DNA of 64,000 nucleotides, from the NCBI RefSeq assembly GCF_019399895.1, contig NC_091874.1:2172501-2236500 (forward strand), written 5' to 3'. Of the stretch, positions 36,536 to 49,752 are shown in pieces. A model generated the notes under the pieces. It was not told where the DNA came from and did no database searches. It was given only the letters and a program-made list of their open reading frames with translations. Both the position numbers and the translations under genes were made by a program. Position 1 is the stretch's first letter, and every line of letters starts with the position of its first letter. The stretch comes from Cardiocondyla obscurior (lineage: Eukaryota; Arthropoda; Insecta; Hymenoptera; Formicidae).

Positions 36536-38109
36536 ATTCCAGTTTGCATATAAAATAATTCACTGCAAAAGGAAGAAAATTTTAGTCAATTTATTGTGTC
36601 GGTTTTACAATGGAATCAGTGCACTCTACAGAACGTTGAGTAGGGTAGCGGACAGATATACAATGTCGATTCGAGAGGGCAATATTAAATAGAGCGGTAC
36701 AATTCCGTGATAAAACTCGGTGCGTCGGTTGATTAATCAACGGCGTTAATTCTATTATTAATTCAGCGTTAAACTGTAATAACGCACCGGCGTTGAATTG
36801 ATACATAAAATCATTTTCCCCGAGAGGGGGGGAAGGGGGGAGGACGGCGTATTTTTAGAAAGCTGTCCACGCATGTCGTCCATGGGGCTGCACTCGCAAT
36901 TAGCTCTCCTCTCGTGACGGCGGCGTGATTAGTTTAACACCCTTGCTAATGACGATCGGCGCTGTTCACCGAATAAACCCCGGGGTGCAAAGTCACGCCC
37001 TATTTCGCATCCACTTGCTCCGCAAATTCCTCGAGCACCGAGCGTTCTGTTTACGTTACGCCTTCGACCTCTGCGAAGGAAAATAGCCCGGCTTTATCTA
37101 TGCGCTTGAATTTTCCTATGATCAATATTTGCGCCGTCCGGGACGGACAAGTCGAAATCATAGACCGCCCGGGGCCGTGCGAGGGAACAATGCGACTCGA
37201 ACTTTGGCGCGTGTGTGTCGTCGAAGACGCCAGAATTCTTTTCGGAATTTTTGCCGCTTATATTTTATCGGTTGTGCAATAGTGATGTAATGAAAGCGGT
37301 AAAAATACAGAAATTAAATTAAATAAAGTGTAATATGTCTTTATTCGTATTCTAAGAATTGTAAAAATTTAGAAAAAAAAAAAATAGACGCATTTTGGAA
37401 ACTCGGTGCTTGAGTTCCTCGCAGGATTTAATTTTGCACGTAAACCGATCAAAAAGCGCGATCGACCGAATGCGTTGTACGCGTAGAGCGATCTGTGGAA
37501 GCTGGTGACGAATGAATGCTGGCAGCAGATGATGGGACTGTTAATTTAACGTAAAAAAATTTCGCTGTAGACCGAGTGCATTGATAAGCCTTTGGTGCCA
37601 CCGGTCCACGCCGGCCGATTAATCGCCGTCATTTTTCGCTATCAGAAGCGCGCGTTTCTTGCCTTCCGCATGCTGCCTTCGTGAGAATTCAGTGGATTCT
37701 TGCTCGCCGAGCCGAGAAACGTCGTCGTGCCACGGATGACAGCCTCGGGGATGTCGCTCGGCCAATAATTCACTTCGGTTACCAATTACGACGAAGATCC
37801 GGTTCTGCATAGCACACTTAATTGGGGACACAATGTCATTATACACTACCGGGCGTCCGAAAGCAGATTTAGTGGCATTCAGCATTGCGACATTGTTCGC
37901 TAAAACGGTAACAGTGCCTCGCAAAAAAAAAAAAAATTACGACAACTAGAAAATCTCAAAAGCGCGATGACCACGTGGCGTAATTTTTCAAAATAGAAAA
38001 ATAAAAATGTATATAAAAATAAGTAGCGGCGTACAGAGTTTTTGCAGGACTAACTAGCGCGATATTTAATTCATTAAGTTGTACAGTATTGTTAAATGAA
38101 TCTTTACTG
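36536..38109. other. Gene-free stretch and 3' flank of the SLC18 gene
   Basis: No supported gene. A minus-strand open stretch at 37924-37619 lies just downstream of the transporter stop but shows no family signature and no splice link. Confidence 0.4.
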
Positions 38110-40488
38110 TCAAAGATCCTCGTCGGAGTCGTGAAATCGTTCGTAGGACGCGGTGGGTGTTTGAAACGTGTCGTAGTCCTTCCTCTCCTCCTTCGTCGTC
38201 AGCAGCTTCCTTCGTTCCAGCGTGAGATATACCATCAACGGGCAGTACGCCATGTTTACGATGCCCACGACTCGCATGACCCACGGGAATCCAATAGCTT
38301 TGACCATTTCGCCGCCCGTGATAGGACCTTGAAAAAAAAAAAGGGAAGTTACGCGATAAATATCTTTTGCGACATCTCCAGATTTTCGGCAGTAAACTGC
38401 CCCAGTTGTTTGCCGAAGAGCTTAAGTTTTTCTTTTTTTATCGAGCATTTTTACTGTCACAGAAAATCCATTCTCTCCCGTTTCATTTATACAACCGGTT
38501 TTACTTCTTTGGTCGGCTTTACCTAAAGAGTAAGCTAAGCTGACGGCCACTTGTTGGATCGAGTAAACGGGCCCGTAGTTGCCATTCCTGTCCACTAAGC
38601 TAGCCAGCAACGGCACTAGGGCTGCATCTGCGACACCGATGCCCAGACCCATTCCCAGATGTGGGAATATCAGCTGCGTCATTGTGCTTGCCGTGGGGAT
38701 TAGAATGGCGCTAACGCCGACCACGAGCATAGCCAGGATCGCCACTTTGCTGCGTCCGTAACGATACGCTATCACGCCGAAGAAGTTGGTCCCGATCAAG
38801 TAGCCTACGCTGTCCGGTATAAATACCGTACCCAGCTGCCATTTCTGCAAGGGAAGTTAATCAAAAGCGACGGCGCTTCATTACATTTTTTTTTTTTTAT
38901 TAAATCGAAAGTATAATTAGCCCCCCAGGTGTTATTTAGACGACTAAACTTAGCTTCTGATTTCTCGCGTTTAGTTTTATCGACGCTAATTAATATTGAA
39001 ATTAATTATTTATTAGAGCGGATTTAACGGTGAAGTTTACTGAAATCTATCATTGACGTTTCTCTATTTTGAAGTGAGAACTTTACGTACCTTAGGTTTT
39101 ATGTGAGTCCGTAGCCAAATCGGTAAGCAAGGCTCTAGTATCGCCATCGGTGATGTCGAGCACCAAATCGCACCGGAGATGATGAGAATGTGTGGATTAG
39201 ACAATAAGTGCAGCCAAGTAGTCTGCTGCTCGCTTGGCTGACACGCGTAAAGTAGCAAAAATTGATTGACCAATTGGATTAAATTAATTTAAATTAATAA
39301 AGATTAAAATTACGTGCTTCTATTAAAGCACGAAAAACGAATTCACTATTTCTTTAAGTATTTGAAATAATATAATCAATTACTAAAAGTCAATTTTAAT
39401 TAATTAATTTAATAAATTTTAATTAATACAAGTACCTTGGTGTTTGTTTCGACGTCTAACGTCATAATTTGCAGACCTGCGAAAACAAAAGCGCGTTTTA
39501 ATAACTCTGTTATTTCCACGCCGGGGAAACATATTATTTTCAACGAAAGATTAATTACAAATTACTACGACGATGAGACTGGACACTAATAAAAATGGTG
39601 CCATTTTCCCCTCGAGATCGTAAAGCACGGAGCCGATCGGGTAGCCGAGGAGGACGCCTAGGGCGATGCTGCCGAGAACAAACCCCATGATTTTCGATCT
39701 TTCGTCTTCCTCGGAGTACTGAGAGGCGACTAGCGACATGCCGGAAACTGCTATGCACGCCGAAGCTATACCTTGAACACTCCGCGCCAAGAACAGTATC
39801 TCGTACGTTTGTCCGAAGGCGAACACTGCGACAACAACGCAAGTTTGAGCTTACAAAAGGACGCTTTCCTTCCTCGGAAATTTCCATTTAAATTAACAAA
39901 TGACAAATTTTTGCGAGAAATCAATTCAAACTCTTTGCGAGCAAGTGAAAGGGTTATTTTAATCGGGCTTTTAGCGTTGTACTTTTATTTTTGTTAAACA
40001 AACTTCTTGACGAAGTCGAGAGATGAATCTCGAGCGGTAGCGGATGAAGTTTCATTTATCGGAAAAGCGCGGGCGAAAACATTGTGCATAACTTACGCGA
40101 GGCGGCCAACAGGAGGCTGAGATTTCCCAGGAACAATGGTCGAGCGTAACCCAGAATGCCGGTGAGAGTGCCCACGGCAGGATTCAAAATTAATTGGACC
40201 AGAGCCTTTGAGCTCAACAGTAATCCCACTCGACCGTTTTCGTCCTCTTCGGCGCTCGCGGTCGTATTCGCGTCGAGCGTGCACAGATAATCAGGGATAA
40301 TCGGCACTGCAACATTCCCGAATCAGCGAATTATTTTGCGACTAGTCCCCGACCCTCTTTTCTTTTTTTTTTTTTCGAAATCGATTATAATTACCGACTA
40401 CCGTCAACAGGACATTATCCAGAAAGAGGCTGAGATAAACCACCGTGACGGTGATCATACGACCGTTCATCAGGCTGCCAAATCTCAT
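38110..40488 (-). CDS. SLC18-family vesicular amine transporter (VMAT/portabella type)
   Basis: Seven minus-strand exons: 40488-40395, 40306-40097, 39825-39559, 39476-39436, 39237-39091, 38844-38523, 38327-38110. They total 1299 nt, 432 codons, with consistent phases. It is a 12-TM major facilitator: TM1 LDNVLLTVVVPIIPDYL, TM2 SKALVQLILNPAVG, the LARSVQGIASAC region, KWQLGTVFIPDSVGYLIGTN, and GIGVADAALVPLL in TM10. It would load amines into synaptic vesicles by proton exchange. The ion-pair residues Asp24 (TM1), Lys65 (TM2) and Asp326 (TM10) are present. The usual TM11 Asp is Gln (Tyr-Ser-Ile-Gln350-Gln351). Only ten residues precede TM1, and the first luminal loop is very short with one possible N-glycosylation site (NTT). 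The tail is acidic (HDSDEDL). Vmat versus the insect paralogue portabella cannot be settled by eye; VAChT is less likely. Confidence 0.85.
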
Positions 40489-42743
40489 CTTTGACCATTG
40501 ATCTCGATATAAAATAAAAAGGAATTCAACGTACCGAGATTCGCCGCGTCCGCACAGAGAATTTAGACAAACTAGAAATCTCGATCTCCTTTCGACGGAA
40601 ATTCTGCGCGAAGTAATCTTTTAAATCGCAGCAAATCCGCCGGCAACGATTCGATGAATGATTTTATTGAAATAACACACAAACGTAAAATAAAAATTAA
40701 ATGGTTTATTAAATCTTTAATACAATTGGTCCGAAAGAAAAGGAAAGCGAGAAGTGAGCTGGTTAGGACCTCCCTTCGTTGACTTTACGAGCACTTGATA
40801 AGCAATTTAAATAGCTTCCCTCGAGTTTCTATTATTTCCCTCTTTTTTTTCTTTTTTTTTCTTTTTTTTTCTTTTTCTTTTTCTTTTTTTTGTCACTTGA
40901 AAGACTGTTCTGAACGTGACTGGAAAGCGGGCGAGTTTCCTGCGGGCTTTTATAGCCGCTGCAACTTGTCCTTGCGCAGAAGCTTTTTCATGGGGGGCAA
41001 CGCGAAGGTTGGTCCAGACTTCGTACCGTTTCACGAGCCGATGCACTTTTCGATTTATCTCCATTATACCGACTTATCGGTCGTCGCCAGCCGTTCTGAT
41101 TTTCGCGGTTTTCACGGTGGTCTTATGACGTGGAAATAAACCTTGACGTATGTAGTCGTAAACCGTAAATGAAAACGGTCGCTAGAACGACGAAGCGACT
41201 ACGCGCGCTGAAGAGAATTTTCGGAGGGTCGGCGCGTATCTTCCTTTTTCCTGCGGTCAGTTAAAAATTTAGCAGCTAAAGAAGCTTATCAACATATTTT
41301 CCGTTATTAAATTCGGATTACTCGACATGTTTTATTTTTATTCATTTCTTTTCAATTTCGTTCTAGACAAACATTTTAAATGTTAATGCGTATTATTCAT
41401 TATTTTAGTTTATTATTTTAAATAACGAACTTTAATCCCGAAGTTAAATTAATTCAAAACTGAAATAAAATATTTCTACAATTTTTTAATTTAATTAATT
41501 GTAGAATCTACACTCTCGTGTATTTTTATTATGATTTTAAGATTATTATTTCAGCGCTGTAAAAAAGAAAAAAAAAACATGTCACAAGTTCGGAAGTAAT
41601 TTGTTAAAATTCCAGGTTTTAATACACATACAATTCCATAGTCGCTCAATTTTAATTAAGGTATTGCGAATTAAGCGTCAATTGAAAAAAAAAAAAAGTG
41701 GTGAAAAGCGTCGGCGCGTAAATGACGAATTGTCCTCTCATACGTCGCACTGCGGTGAGCGCAAACTTCATTTTCGCGGGTCCCTTTGTCGTGCGCCCGC
41801 TACCCTCGCTATCTCGTCATCGATATTCCTGCGGAGCGCACACCTGTGCCCTGCTTGCGAAATTACGATCGACCATAATGCAATTTCGACGCTGAGGTAC
41901 ATGCCAAATTGATTCTGCGCCGCGCACGGTGCAGCTTTCCGCTCGCGTCCTCCTCGGTTAATGTAGCAAGGTGGCCGCGACGCCGAACCGGTCAATGAGC
42001 TTGTCAATAATTAGGGGGAGTTCGTTGTTGCACCCGTGGAAGTTCGTAACTTCGTCCCGTGCCTGCTGCAATATATTACGGTTTACGATAATGGACAGTG
42101 AACGCGGTGTACTCGGCGATGCTTGCGCAAACCTAACTAAAGGGCTCGTAGCTTCGCGCGAAATAACACGCGAATTGTACCGGTTACTTAGTAAGAGTAA
42201 TAGATTACGTTGCTTGTGTATTGATTACTACTTTATAAACCGGCAGAAACGTTTAAAATGCATTTTTATTTTTTCAGGACGCGTCAGTGCGCGCCGGTGG
42301 AGCTCGTCAATCTTTCGCGTTCGCTCACACACTGCGGGACCACCGTGATTTCATCCTCCCGGCGAGATTCGTAGTCGTCAGGTTAGCGCCTCGCGTGTAA
42401 TTATTGCCGGGAGTACCGTGTAAAGCACGGGCGATAATTTTATTACGGTGATTAACGCGCGCGGTTGTAATTAATCGTGTTTTCGCGAGCGAAGTGAGTG
42501 TTGTGCGTGAACGAGGAACGACGGAGTTTACGAGGAGGATTTCTCGGCGCAGCATCGAGTGGAGCGGGAGCAGCCGTAAAGTGAGTACATTTTTATTTCT
42601 CTTATATTATTTATTATTGTAAAAGTAATTGCTTCACGCGCAGATGCTAACTATAAGGAATTCTATTTTAAATCCATTTAATGAAAAACTCCGCGAGGAT
42701 AAATGGCATTGAAAATTGTACATTAGATCGATAGCGTAATTTA
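40489..42743. other. Upstream of the SLC18 gene to the end of boss; no coding gene
   Basis: Contains a T-rich run (40841-40890) and AT-rich DNA. At 42270-42580 a CpG-richer block ends AGCAGCCGTAAA|GTGAGT, which looks like a noncoding plus-strand first exon with a splice donor at about 42581. No start codon or domain can be assigned to it. Confidence 0.35.
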
Positions 42744-45700
42744 TCAAAAACGGGTGACTCTGCTAGAACAATCGTCCTCCCGAATTTTTCCGTTTTCTTC
42801 CTCCTCCATGTCTTCGTTCGCTTCGTCTTCTTCTTCCTCGTCGAATACTCGCTTTCTCGACAGGTTATTCGGACTGGTGTATCTCATGGGATACATTTCG
42901 ACATGCAGTCTGGGGCTAGGTGACGAATTATCTTTATTCCGAATGACCTGCGCACTGCTTTTTTCTCCCAGAACTACCCTTTGAGATTTATAGACCTTCG
43001 GCTGCGCGTAAATGACTTCGTTTGTCGCTAAAGACTAGAAATTAAAAAGAAAAATAATAATAATTTTTTATTAAGACACGCACGACGGATTTTTATGCGA
43101 CCTCTTAGTGTCATAGAAAAATCGTGACTTTGTCGGTGTTTTTTTATGAAAAATATGCGTTTGATTTATTTATCTTAATGATAAATGTTCACCTTCGTAT
43201 TTTCTATGCACAATCGCGGTGTGACATAGTCACCGTCGATCTCCCTTATATCCGCGTGGCGTTCGTAGTTGTTAAACATGGATATCTCGTATCGATTCGG
43301 ACTTATATCCCTCTGATATTTCGCGTTTGGGCTCGAACTGCCATAGTAATTCGGATTGGCCGCTGGCACTTGTAATGTTTGACTGTCTCGAGCGGGATAG
43401 ACGTAATTATGGGGGGAACACGACTGCAACCGAATTGTTTCATTATTAATTTTACGTTATGAACAAGAAAAACTGAACGCAGTTAATGATAATTACGTGA
43501 TTGTTAAAAATTAATTATTTTGTTTACATTGCTTTTGATAATTAATCGATAACGAGTAGTGGTTGTGTTCTGACCTGCTTGACGATCGTGTTGACAATCG
43601 AACTGGTCGATGGATTAACGAAGTCAAACTTCCGATCAGGATTCTTTCTGCTGGGTGTGTGCACGACCATGAAATAAATCCTTGGTACTAAGACACTGAA
43701 AATAATTAGGTAGGCCGTGGCAATTATGCTAAAGAGAACGATCGCGTCGCGACTTTTCGGCTGCATCAGCGCGAAGCACATGATCCACATCGCCCAAATT
43801 ATTGACAAACCAACGGCAGCCGCTAAGAAGCAGTTTCCCTCGTAATAATTTCGTTGCGTTCGAAAAATGAAGTAGCAGGCGACGAGTAGTCCAATTAATA
43901 AAAATATATCATATCCTGGAAATATTGAAATTTCAATTACTCTGTAGTGGCGCTGTAATTAAAATCGTGCATCGATGAAAAAGAAAAGATTTAATATCAA
44001 TATCAGAATCAAACAAATTTCAAAGCAAAGCAAATAAAATTGTTCAAGATAAAAAAAAATTTATTTTAAATAATTCGAAAATTTAATATTACTTTTATGA
44101 TTATCTAAATCACAAATTCGGTAAAGAACTGAATCGATATATGTACGTACCTAATAACGCGATGAAAGTGAGGCTTCTGGCGGTTATCGCCGAGCTCGTT
44201 GGATTTAGAGAAAAGTACATGGTCGACATGGCGACTTGCACGGCGAACATGAAGAACGCCATGAGGCTCTGCAGATATCCGTTGATGTGAACGATGAACA
44301 CGCCGTCTCTCGATAAAACCAGGAATAGAGCTCTTGAGAGCATGATCGAAAGAGTGAGGCCGAATGCGAGTGTGGTGAGGAGGATCTTCCAAGCGTTCAG
44401 GTTATCCGCGCCGAAATAATCGTCCCCCATACAGAAAGGGATCGCCGCAAGTAGGGTGAACAGGTCGGCCAGAACGAGGCCGATCGTGAGCGCGGGATTG
44501 CCGTCGAGGATTTTCCCGTTCACCAGACAGTGAGCTATGAAAGTCACCATCGCGCAGCACGCGAGAGCACCGCACACGACAGCGGTCAGGAAAACGGTGA
44601 CGTAGATATTGCCTTTCAAGAAATCCCCGTCTACGACGTCCACTGAAAAGTCAAAACATTTAACGCATCGAAAACAGGCGTTGTAATTTACATCCGCGAT
44701 ATTACAACCGCGGCGATTTTACCTTTCGCAACGTCGTTAGGATGATCCTGAAAATTCGTGCAGTTCTCGCAGTTCTTAACGAGGTGGTCCAAACAAAGTC
44801 GCGGCTTCTCAGGTATCGTTTCCTTCGGCAGGATACGTAGCTCGGGCATCGAGATCTCATAGAGCGCGACATTGACGAGACCATGCGGCGTCTTTAAAGC
44901 GACGACGTATCTCACCGAGGTCGATTGCGGCTGCACGCGCAGTGTCTCGTAGACATCGGAATCGCGAATCTCCCGCCGTGTTTTCGAGATCCGCGTCGCG
45001 ACGTCGGTCCCATCGCTTTCGATGTCGCAGCTTCGCTCGCGAACGTCTCGGAAGACCTCCGCCAGTCCGATTACGGCTTTTCCAATATCGAGGAAATACG
45101 GAGAGCGAGACGCCGAGTCGTCGGAGTTGTTAAAAAATTCGTCCGAGAACTCGGCGTCGAACCGAGGAACTTCTGACTTAACGACGTACGATCCGGGTGG
45201 CATGAGATCTGGAAAGTTAACGGTTGTTCGCTAAATTTAGATCGTATTCATACTATAAGGCCATCGCGGAAACACAATCGACTATCGAAACTGAAGTTTT
45301 TTGAGAAAGAGATCCACAAACGGAGCGTCGCCTCGATTTTATACACGCGTTGGCATCCTCACTGTATTCCTCGCGCAAGTGAATTTATTTAATGATTCCG
45401 GCAACGCGATTAACTTTTAATTGCAGTTTAAACGTCCTGTTGTCTCGTTTTAGCTTTAATTCCGGACAGAAACAAAGGGCCGCTCAAACTGAGATTAAAG
45501 TTAAACGGCGTCGCTGAAACTGTCTCTTAACTTTCATCAACTGCCACGACTGAACTCGGATAATGTAATTGCTGTTGCAGGAACAACTTGGCGTCAATAT
45601 TTAGTGTAATAGTTGGCATTAATGACAATTAACATTCCTGTATTCGCAACAAGTCGTCTGGAAATCGCGATAACATTGCACAAGTAACAATCATTTAATA

Positions 45701-47188
45701 ATTAAAAAAAATAAAAATAAAAGAAAAAGGAAAAACATATAATTTTATAAATTAAATCAAAAATTAAAATTATAAAAACTTGTTACCGCGAAATCCCGTC
45801 GCTCGATGCTACTTAAACCTACCCGAGTGGGAATTGAGCCTGACTATGTAGCTCGCGCTGGACAGTGGCTAAACGGATACGGCGATCTAGGCAGTAATTG
45901 CAAAATCAGAATAGCTTATAGATGAATTTCCACTCGGGTACTTACCGTCGATGTCCGATTCGTCAAGCGGCAGCAGGAGCCAGGTTTCTTTAAAGGCCTT
46001 CGATTCCGCGTTCTTCAACCATCGTAGCACGTCGTCTTTCTCGCCGATTCCGACCACCACCGCGATCGTCTCCGTAAAGTTCGCGTCGCTGACGTGCTTG
46101 TCGATCTTCTTCACGCAGACACCGGCGTCCTTGGTAGAGTTCAGGAAACGGCTGAGAACGGGCTCCGCGTTGGCGTGCACCAAATCGACGACCTCGTACC
46201 TGGTGCTTATGTAATGCGCCAGAACGTCGATCGCGGGTGTCGCGAGGTCCCGCGCCTCGTAGACACCGATCGCGAAACTCCCGTGATCGCGCAGGTGATC
46301 CATCATGCGCCCGTACCGCGAAGGCAGCAGCACGCCCATCTCGTAATCCGGCGCGTAACTTTGCTCGACCAGCGCCCGCAAAACTTGCCTAAACACCGTA
46401 ATCCCGTCGTGACACGTGTCGAAGATCCTTAGTCCTGTATGACGTACATGATAATTATTCACGAGGCCGCGAAACTTTTTGGGTGTATCTTGAGATTTAT
46501 TATATTGATCCGAAACGTGGTAAAATAACGTACAGATGTGAAATTAAAAAATTTAAATTAATAAAATATTTTTACAACAAAAAGAAAGAAAGAAAAAAAA
46601 AATCTTTGATTAATCGTAGATTTTGTGTTACTCTTATTTCATACTTTTTGTATGACTGCGGTATTAATTAATAGACGCAAAAATAGTCTAATTACGTACC
46701 TAATTTCACGCCTGGCAGATAGTCGTGTTTGTTCATGGTTCGCACTACGTGTAATATCGTTGAGATTTGCTGGAGACCTTTGGATGACGACACGTTGCAG
46801 TATTGTCCGTAATTAGCATCCACTAAGACTGATTAAACGTCGACAATTGTCAATTGCCAGAAGATAAAATAAAAATATAATAATAATAATAAATATAAAT
46901 ACAAGAATTTGTTAAAATTTCCCTTGCTTGATTAAAAAATATTTATGGAGAAAAAAAAATTCTTTTATTCGTGTGATTATAAATTATTACATTATTATAC
47001 GGTTACGTACACATTACATTTTTAGATTTAAAACCGATTGAGTATATTATTACTGAATGTTGCTTACCAGTTAAAATAACGTCGCCTGTAGTTTCCAATA
47101 ATGTCATGTTTTCAGAACATAACATTTGTTCGCTCGCACTCAAACATAACAAAACGATACTTAGCTTAATGAGCTTATTATTTGCCAT
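42744..47188 (-). CDS. boss: Bride of sevenless homologue (seven-transmembrane, class C-like)
   Basis: Eight minus-strand exons: 47188-47068, 46822-46700, 46434-45946, 45208-44723, 44642-44151, 43915-43575, 43423-43193, 43034-42744. They total 2574 nt, 857 codons (Drosophila boss is about 896). A signal peptide (residues 1 to about 24, LIKLSIVLLCLSAS) is followed by an ectodomain of about 390 residues including CHDGITVFRQVLRALVEQSY and the Cys pair in CENCTNF. Then come seven membrane spans (about 418-660) and a cytoplasmic tail with Tyr-rich and strongly acidic stretches (DEEEEDEANEDMEEEE). In flies boss is the ligand of the Sevenless receptor tyrosine kinase in R7 photoreceptor specification and has been reported as a glucose-responsive receptor. 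Recognition rests on architecture and the GPRC5-like membrane domain. All phases agree. Confidence 0.82.
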
Positions 47189-49752
47189 CGTTGAATTTAT
47201 TATTAAGACACAAATAATTTATGCAAGCTCCAATAAATGAAATATCGAGCGTTTGTTCATTATTCTGATTATCTACTAATAGCTGTAAATTAATTTGCGA
47301 AGCTCTCAGAATTTATATCTCCCGCATTTCGTTATCATTTATTTGTTTCATGAAGTAACATTAAAACAAGCAGGGGAAAGACAAATTATGCAATAATTAT
47401 ATAACTGTTGACTGTTATTTTACATTATTTCATATATTATTATTATTTTTTTTTCTATTATTACGTAATAAGCGTAAAGATCAGTGTTTAACAGTTCTGA
47501 TTTTAGACGACGTTATATAGGTCGAAGACTTATTTAGCACGAAAAGCGTTCTTCACGAGAGTCCCGTCCGTTCTCCCGAGCATTAATTTCGATGGCATTT
47601 ATTAAATCGCGTGACGAACGCCACTTCGTCGTTAAGCGTACACACAATCGGTACGAAACACACGCCACCGGCTTTGTTGCTCCAATTTTTGCGATTGCCA
47701 CGAACGTGAGGGTCTCCTTCAGGCTCAGACTTAGAGCTCGGGGACTCCAGCTTCGATATCGATCTTCTCCCCCTCCCTCTTCCCCCCCGTCTCGCGATAT
47801 AGTCTTGCCGCTCGGAAAAATTCTACTTCGCGAATATCATTTCCGCCGGGATGCATCCGGCTGACTGCCCCGCATCGAGAAGTTTCCGCTCCTTGGAAAG
47901 TTTCATCACTTCGAAGCTCACTTTCCCGGCGTTTGATAAATTATTGTTGACGATTCGGCCGCGTCGAGGAATTCTTTTTCTTTTTTTTTTCCTTTTTTTT
48001 ATTCAACGATCGCGGTCCCCAAGGTGTGACAATTGTCGCCAAGTGTTCCCTTTTTCGCCGCGACGTGCGAGACAAAAGTCGTCGCGATTCCTACTGCGCA
48101 ACACTCGACGTTTTCCACGGAAGCCGTACAGCTCTCGGGCTGCCCCTATGATTTTTTTTAAATGAATTATGCGATCGATCACGTTGCCGTTAGAAGCGAT
48201 ACGTAAGTAATTGTCAGTCGACTTTTAATGCCGTTGCATAAGGAGATTAAAATGCGAATTGGATGAAGTTCGCTGTGTCATTAAGCTCGCAGCTCGCACT
48301 TCGAAAAGGCGTCGTTAAAGTTGTAAAGTTCAAATTACAGAACGACACTCGCGAGAACAATATTCCGTACAATTAAAAAAGAATTTTATTTTTACGCATT
48401 CCGGCTTAATGAAATATAAAAATACCCTTTAGAATATTCGTTCTTTAACGAACTTGCCACGATACCTTTGTGCATACATCATTCAGAACACTCGGATAAT
48501 CCCAAGTTTATGAAAGAAACTTTTAGGAGTCTTCCAATAAAAAATTCAAATGTTATCTCCATTAATTTTTTTTTAATATATAAATCCGTAGTCTACGAGG
48601 CTGTTCAATTAGCGATAGTTCTTAATGAGCTCGTCGAATTTTGTAACAAGCAATGTCGTGGCACTCGGGAATAATGTGCGCACGAATGCGAGAGCATATA
48701 GTTATCCCGGTAGATACATCCGCGCGGGAACACCTGCCAGGTAGCGAGCAGCCAATGGTGGCATAGTGTTCGAGCGTGACGTAACACGCCTCTATCCTAG
48801 ACCCGGCCTGGGGCGAGTTGTATCTCCGATGCGGCCGAGATAGTCATTTTCCCAGGAGCCGTAATTAACGTAGCCGAGCACGCGAGATTGGACGACCCCT
48901 CGGGAGAAGAGAGCGCTATCGTGAACGTCCGTTTCGGGCTCTTATTGAACGCGGCGACGTCTCTCGCCCATTGTTCCGCTAGGTCCCGTCTTTCCTCCGC
49001 TCCGGGATGAGACCGGCGGACGGATCTAGAGCAGTTCGACAGTCAAGGGACGTCTATAAATTCAGTCCTAGACTCCGAAACGTGAGACTCCGTACACGGC
49101 CAGCATGCCGGCCGAGGAAGTGGCAGCTTCGATCCGCACCGCTGGCTGCCGCTCGCCAGGCGCTTACAGGCCTAGATACCTACATAGCCACGCTAGTAAT
49201 TACCCGGGTAGAGGGTCGCGGCGCTCTGTAATTACCCGAAAAATCGCGTGAATAAAGGCGACGGGGTTGGGAAGGCCGCTGGCGGAGACCGGCTATTTCG
49301 CGGATACGAAAGACGAGTTCTTTAAAAAGCTGTCATCACCTGCGCCCGGTATTAACCGGGGAAATAGACGAAAAAGATTGCGCGCTGTAGCGAAAATGTG
49401 GGACAAAGATTCGAGATCTTTTGGCCAGAAACAATGGAAATTAAGGCTGAGCCTCAAAAATGTTTTTTTTTTCTTTTTCTTTTTTTTTATCTCAACTTCG
49501 CGTTGAGTTTTTAATTTTATCGAAATACTCGCGAAAGTACGGAGCCAACTCCCGACTTTATTTTTTTTAATATTTATTTTCACGACTGCCACTTGAGTTT
49601 CGTGCCGCGTTTTGCGTCCGTTTCAAAGTTCTGCCCCTAAAAGTCACCCGCGGATCTCTGGATCTCGCGAGATCGCGGTACGTTGCTTCCAGCCAACGTC
49701 AACATCTCTCATCCCCGTGGACCGGCCAGAAAAATCTCGCGACCGTACAGCG
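47189..49752. other. Intergenic between boss and the lysyl oxidase-like gene
   Basis: boss promoter region on the left, 3' flank of the lysyl oxidase-like gene on the right. A CpG-richer zone lies at 48780-49220. No exon is supported on either strand. Confidence 0.45.

Noticed and set aside
37619..37924. Minus-strand 101-codon frame downstream of the SLC18 stop
   Set aside because: It has no family signature. It is probably a chance frame in the 3' flank; the transporter already ends in a plausible acidic tail at 38110.
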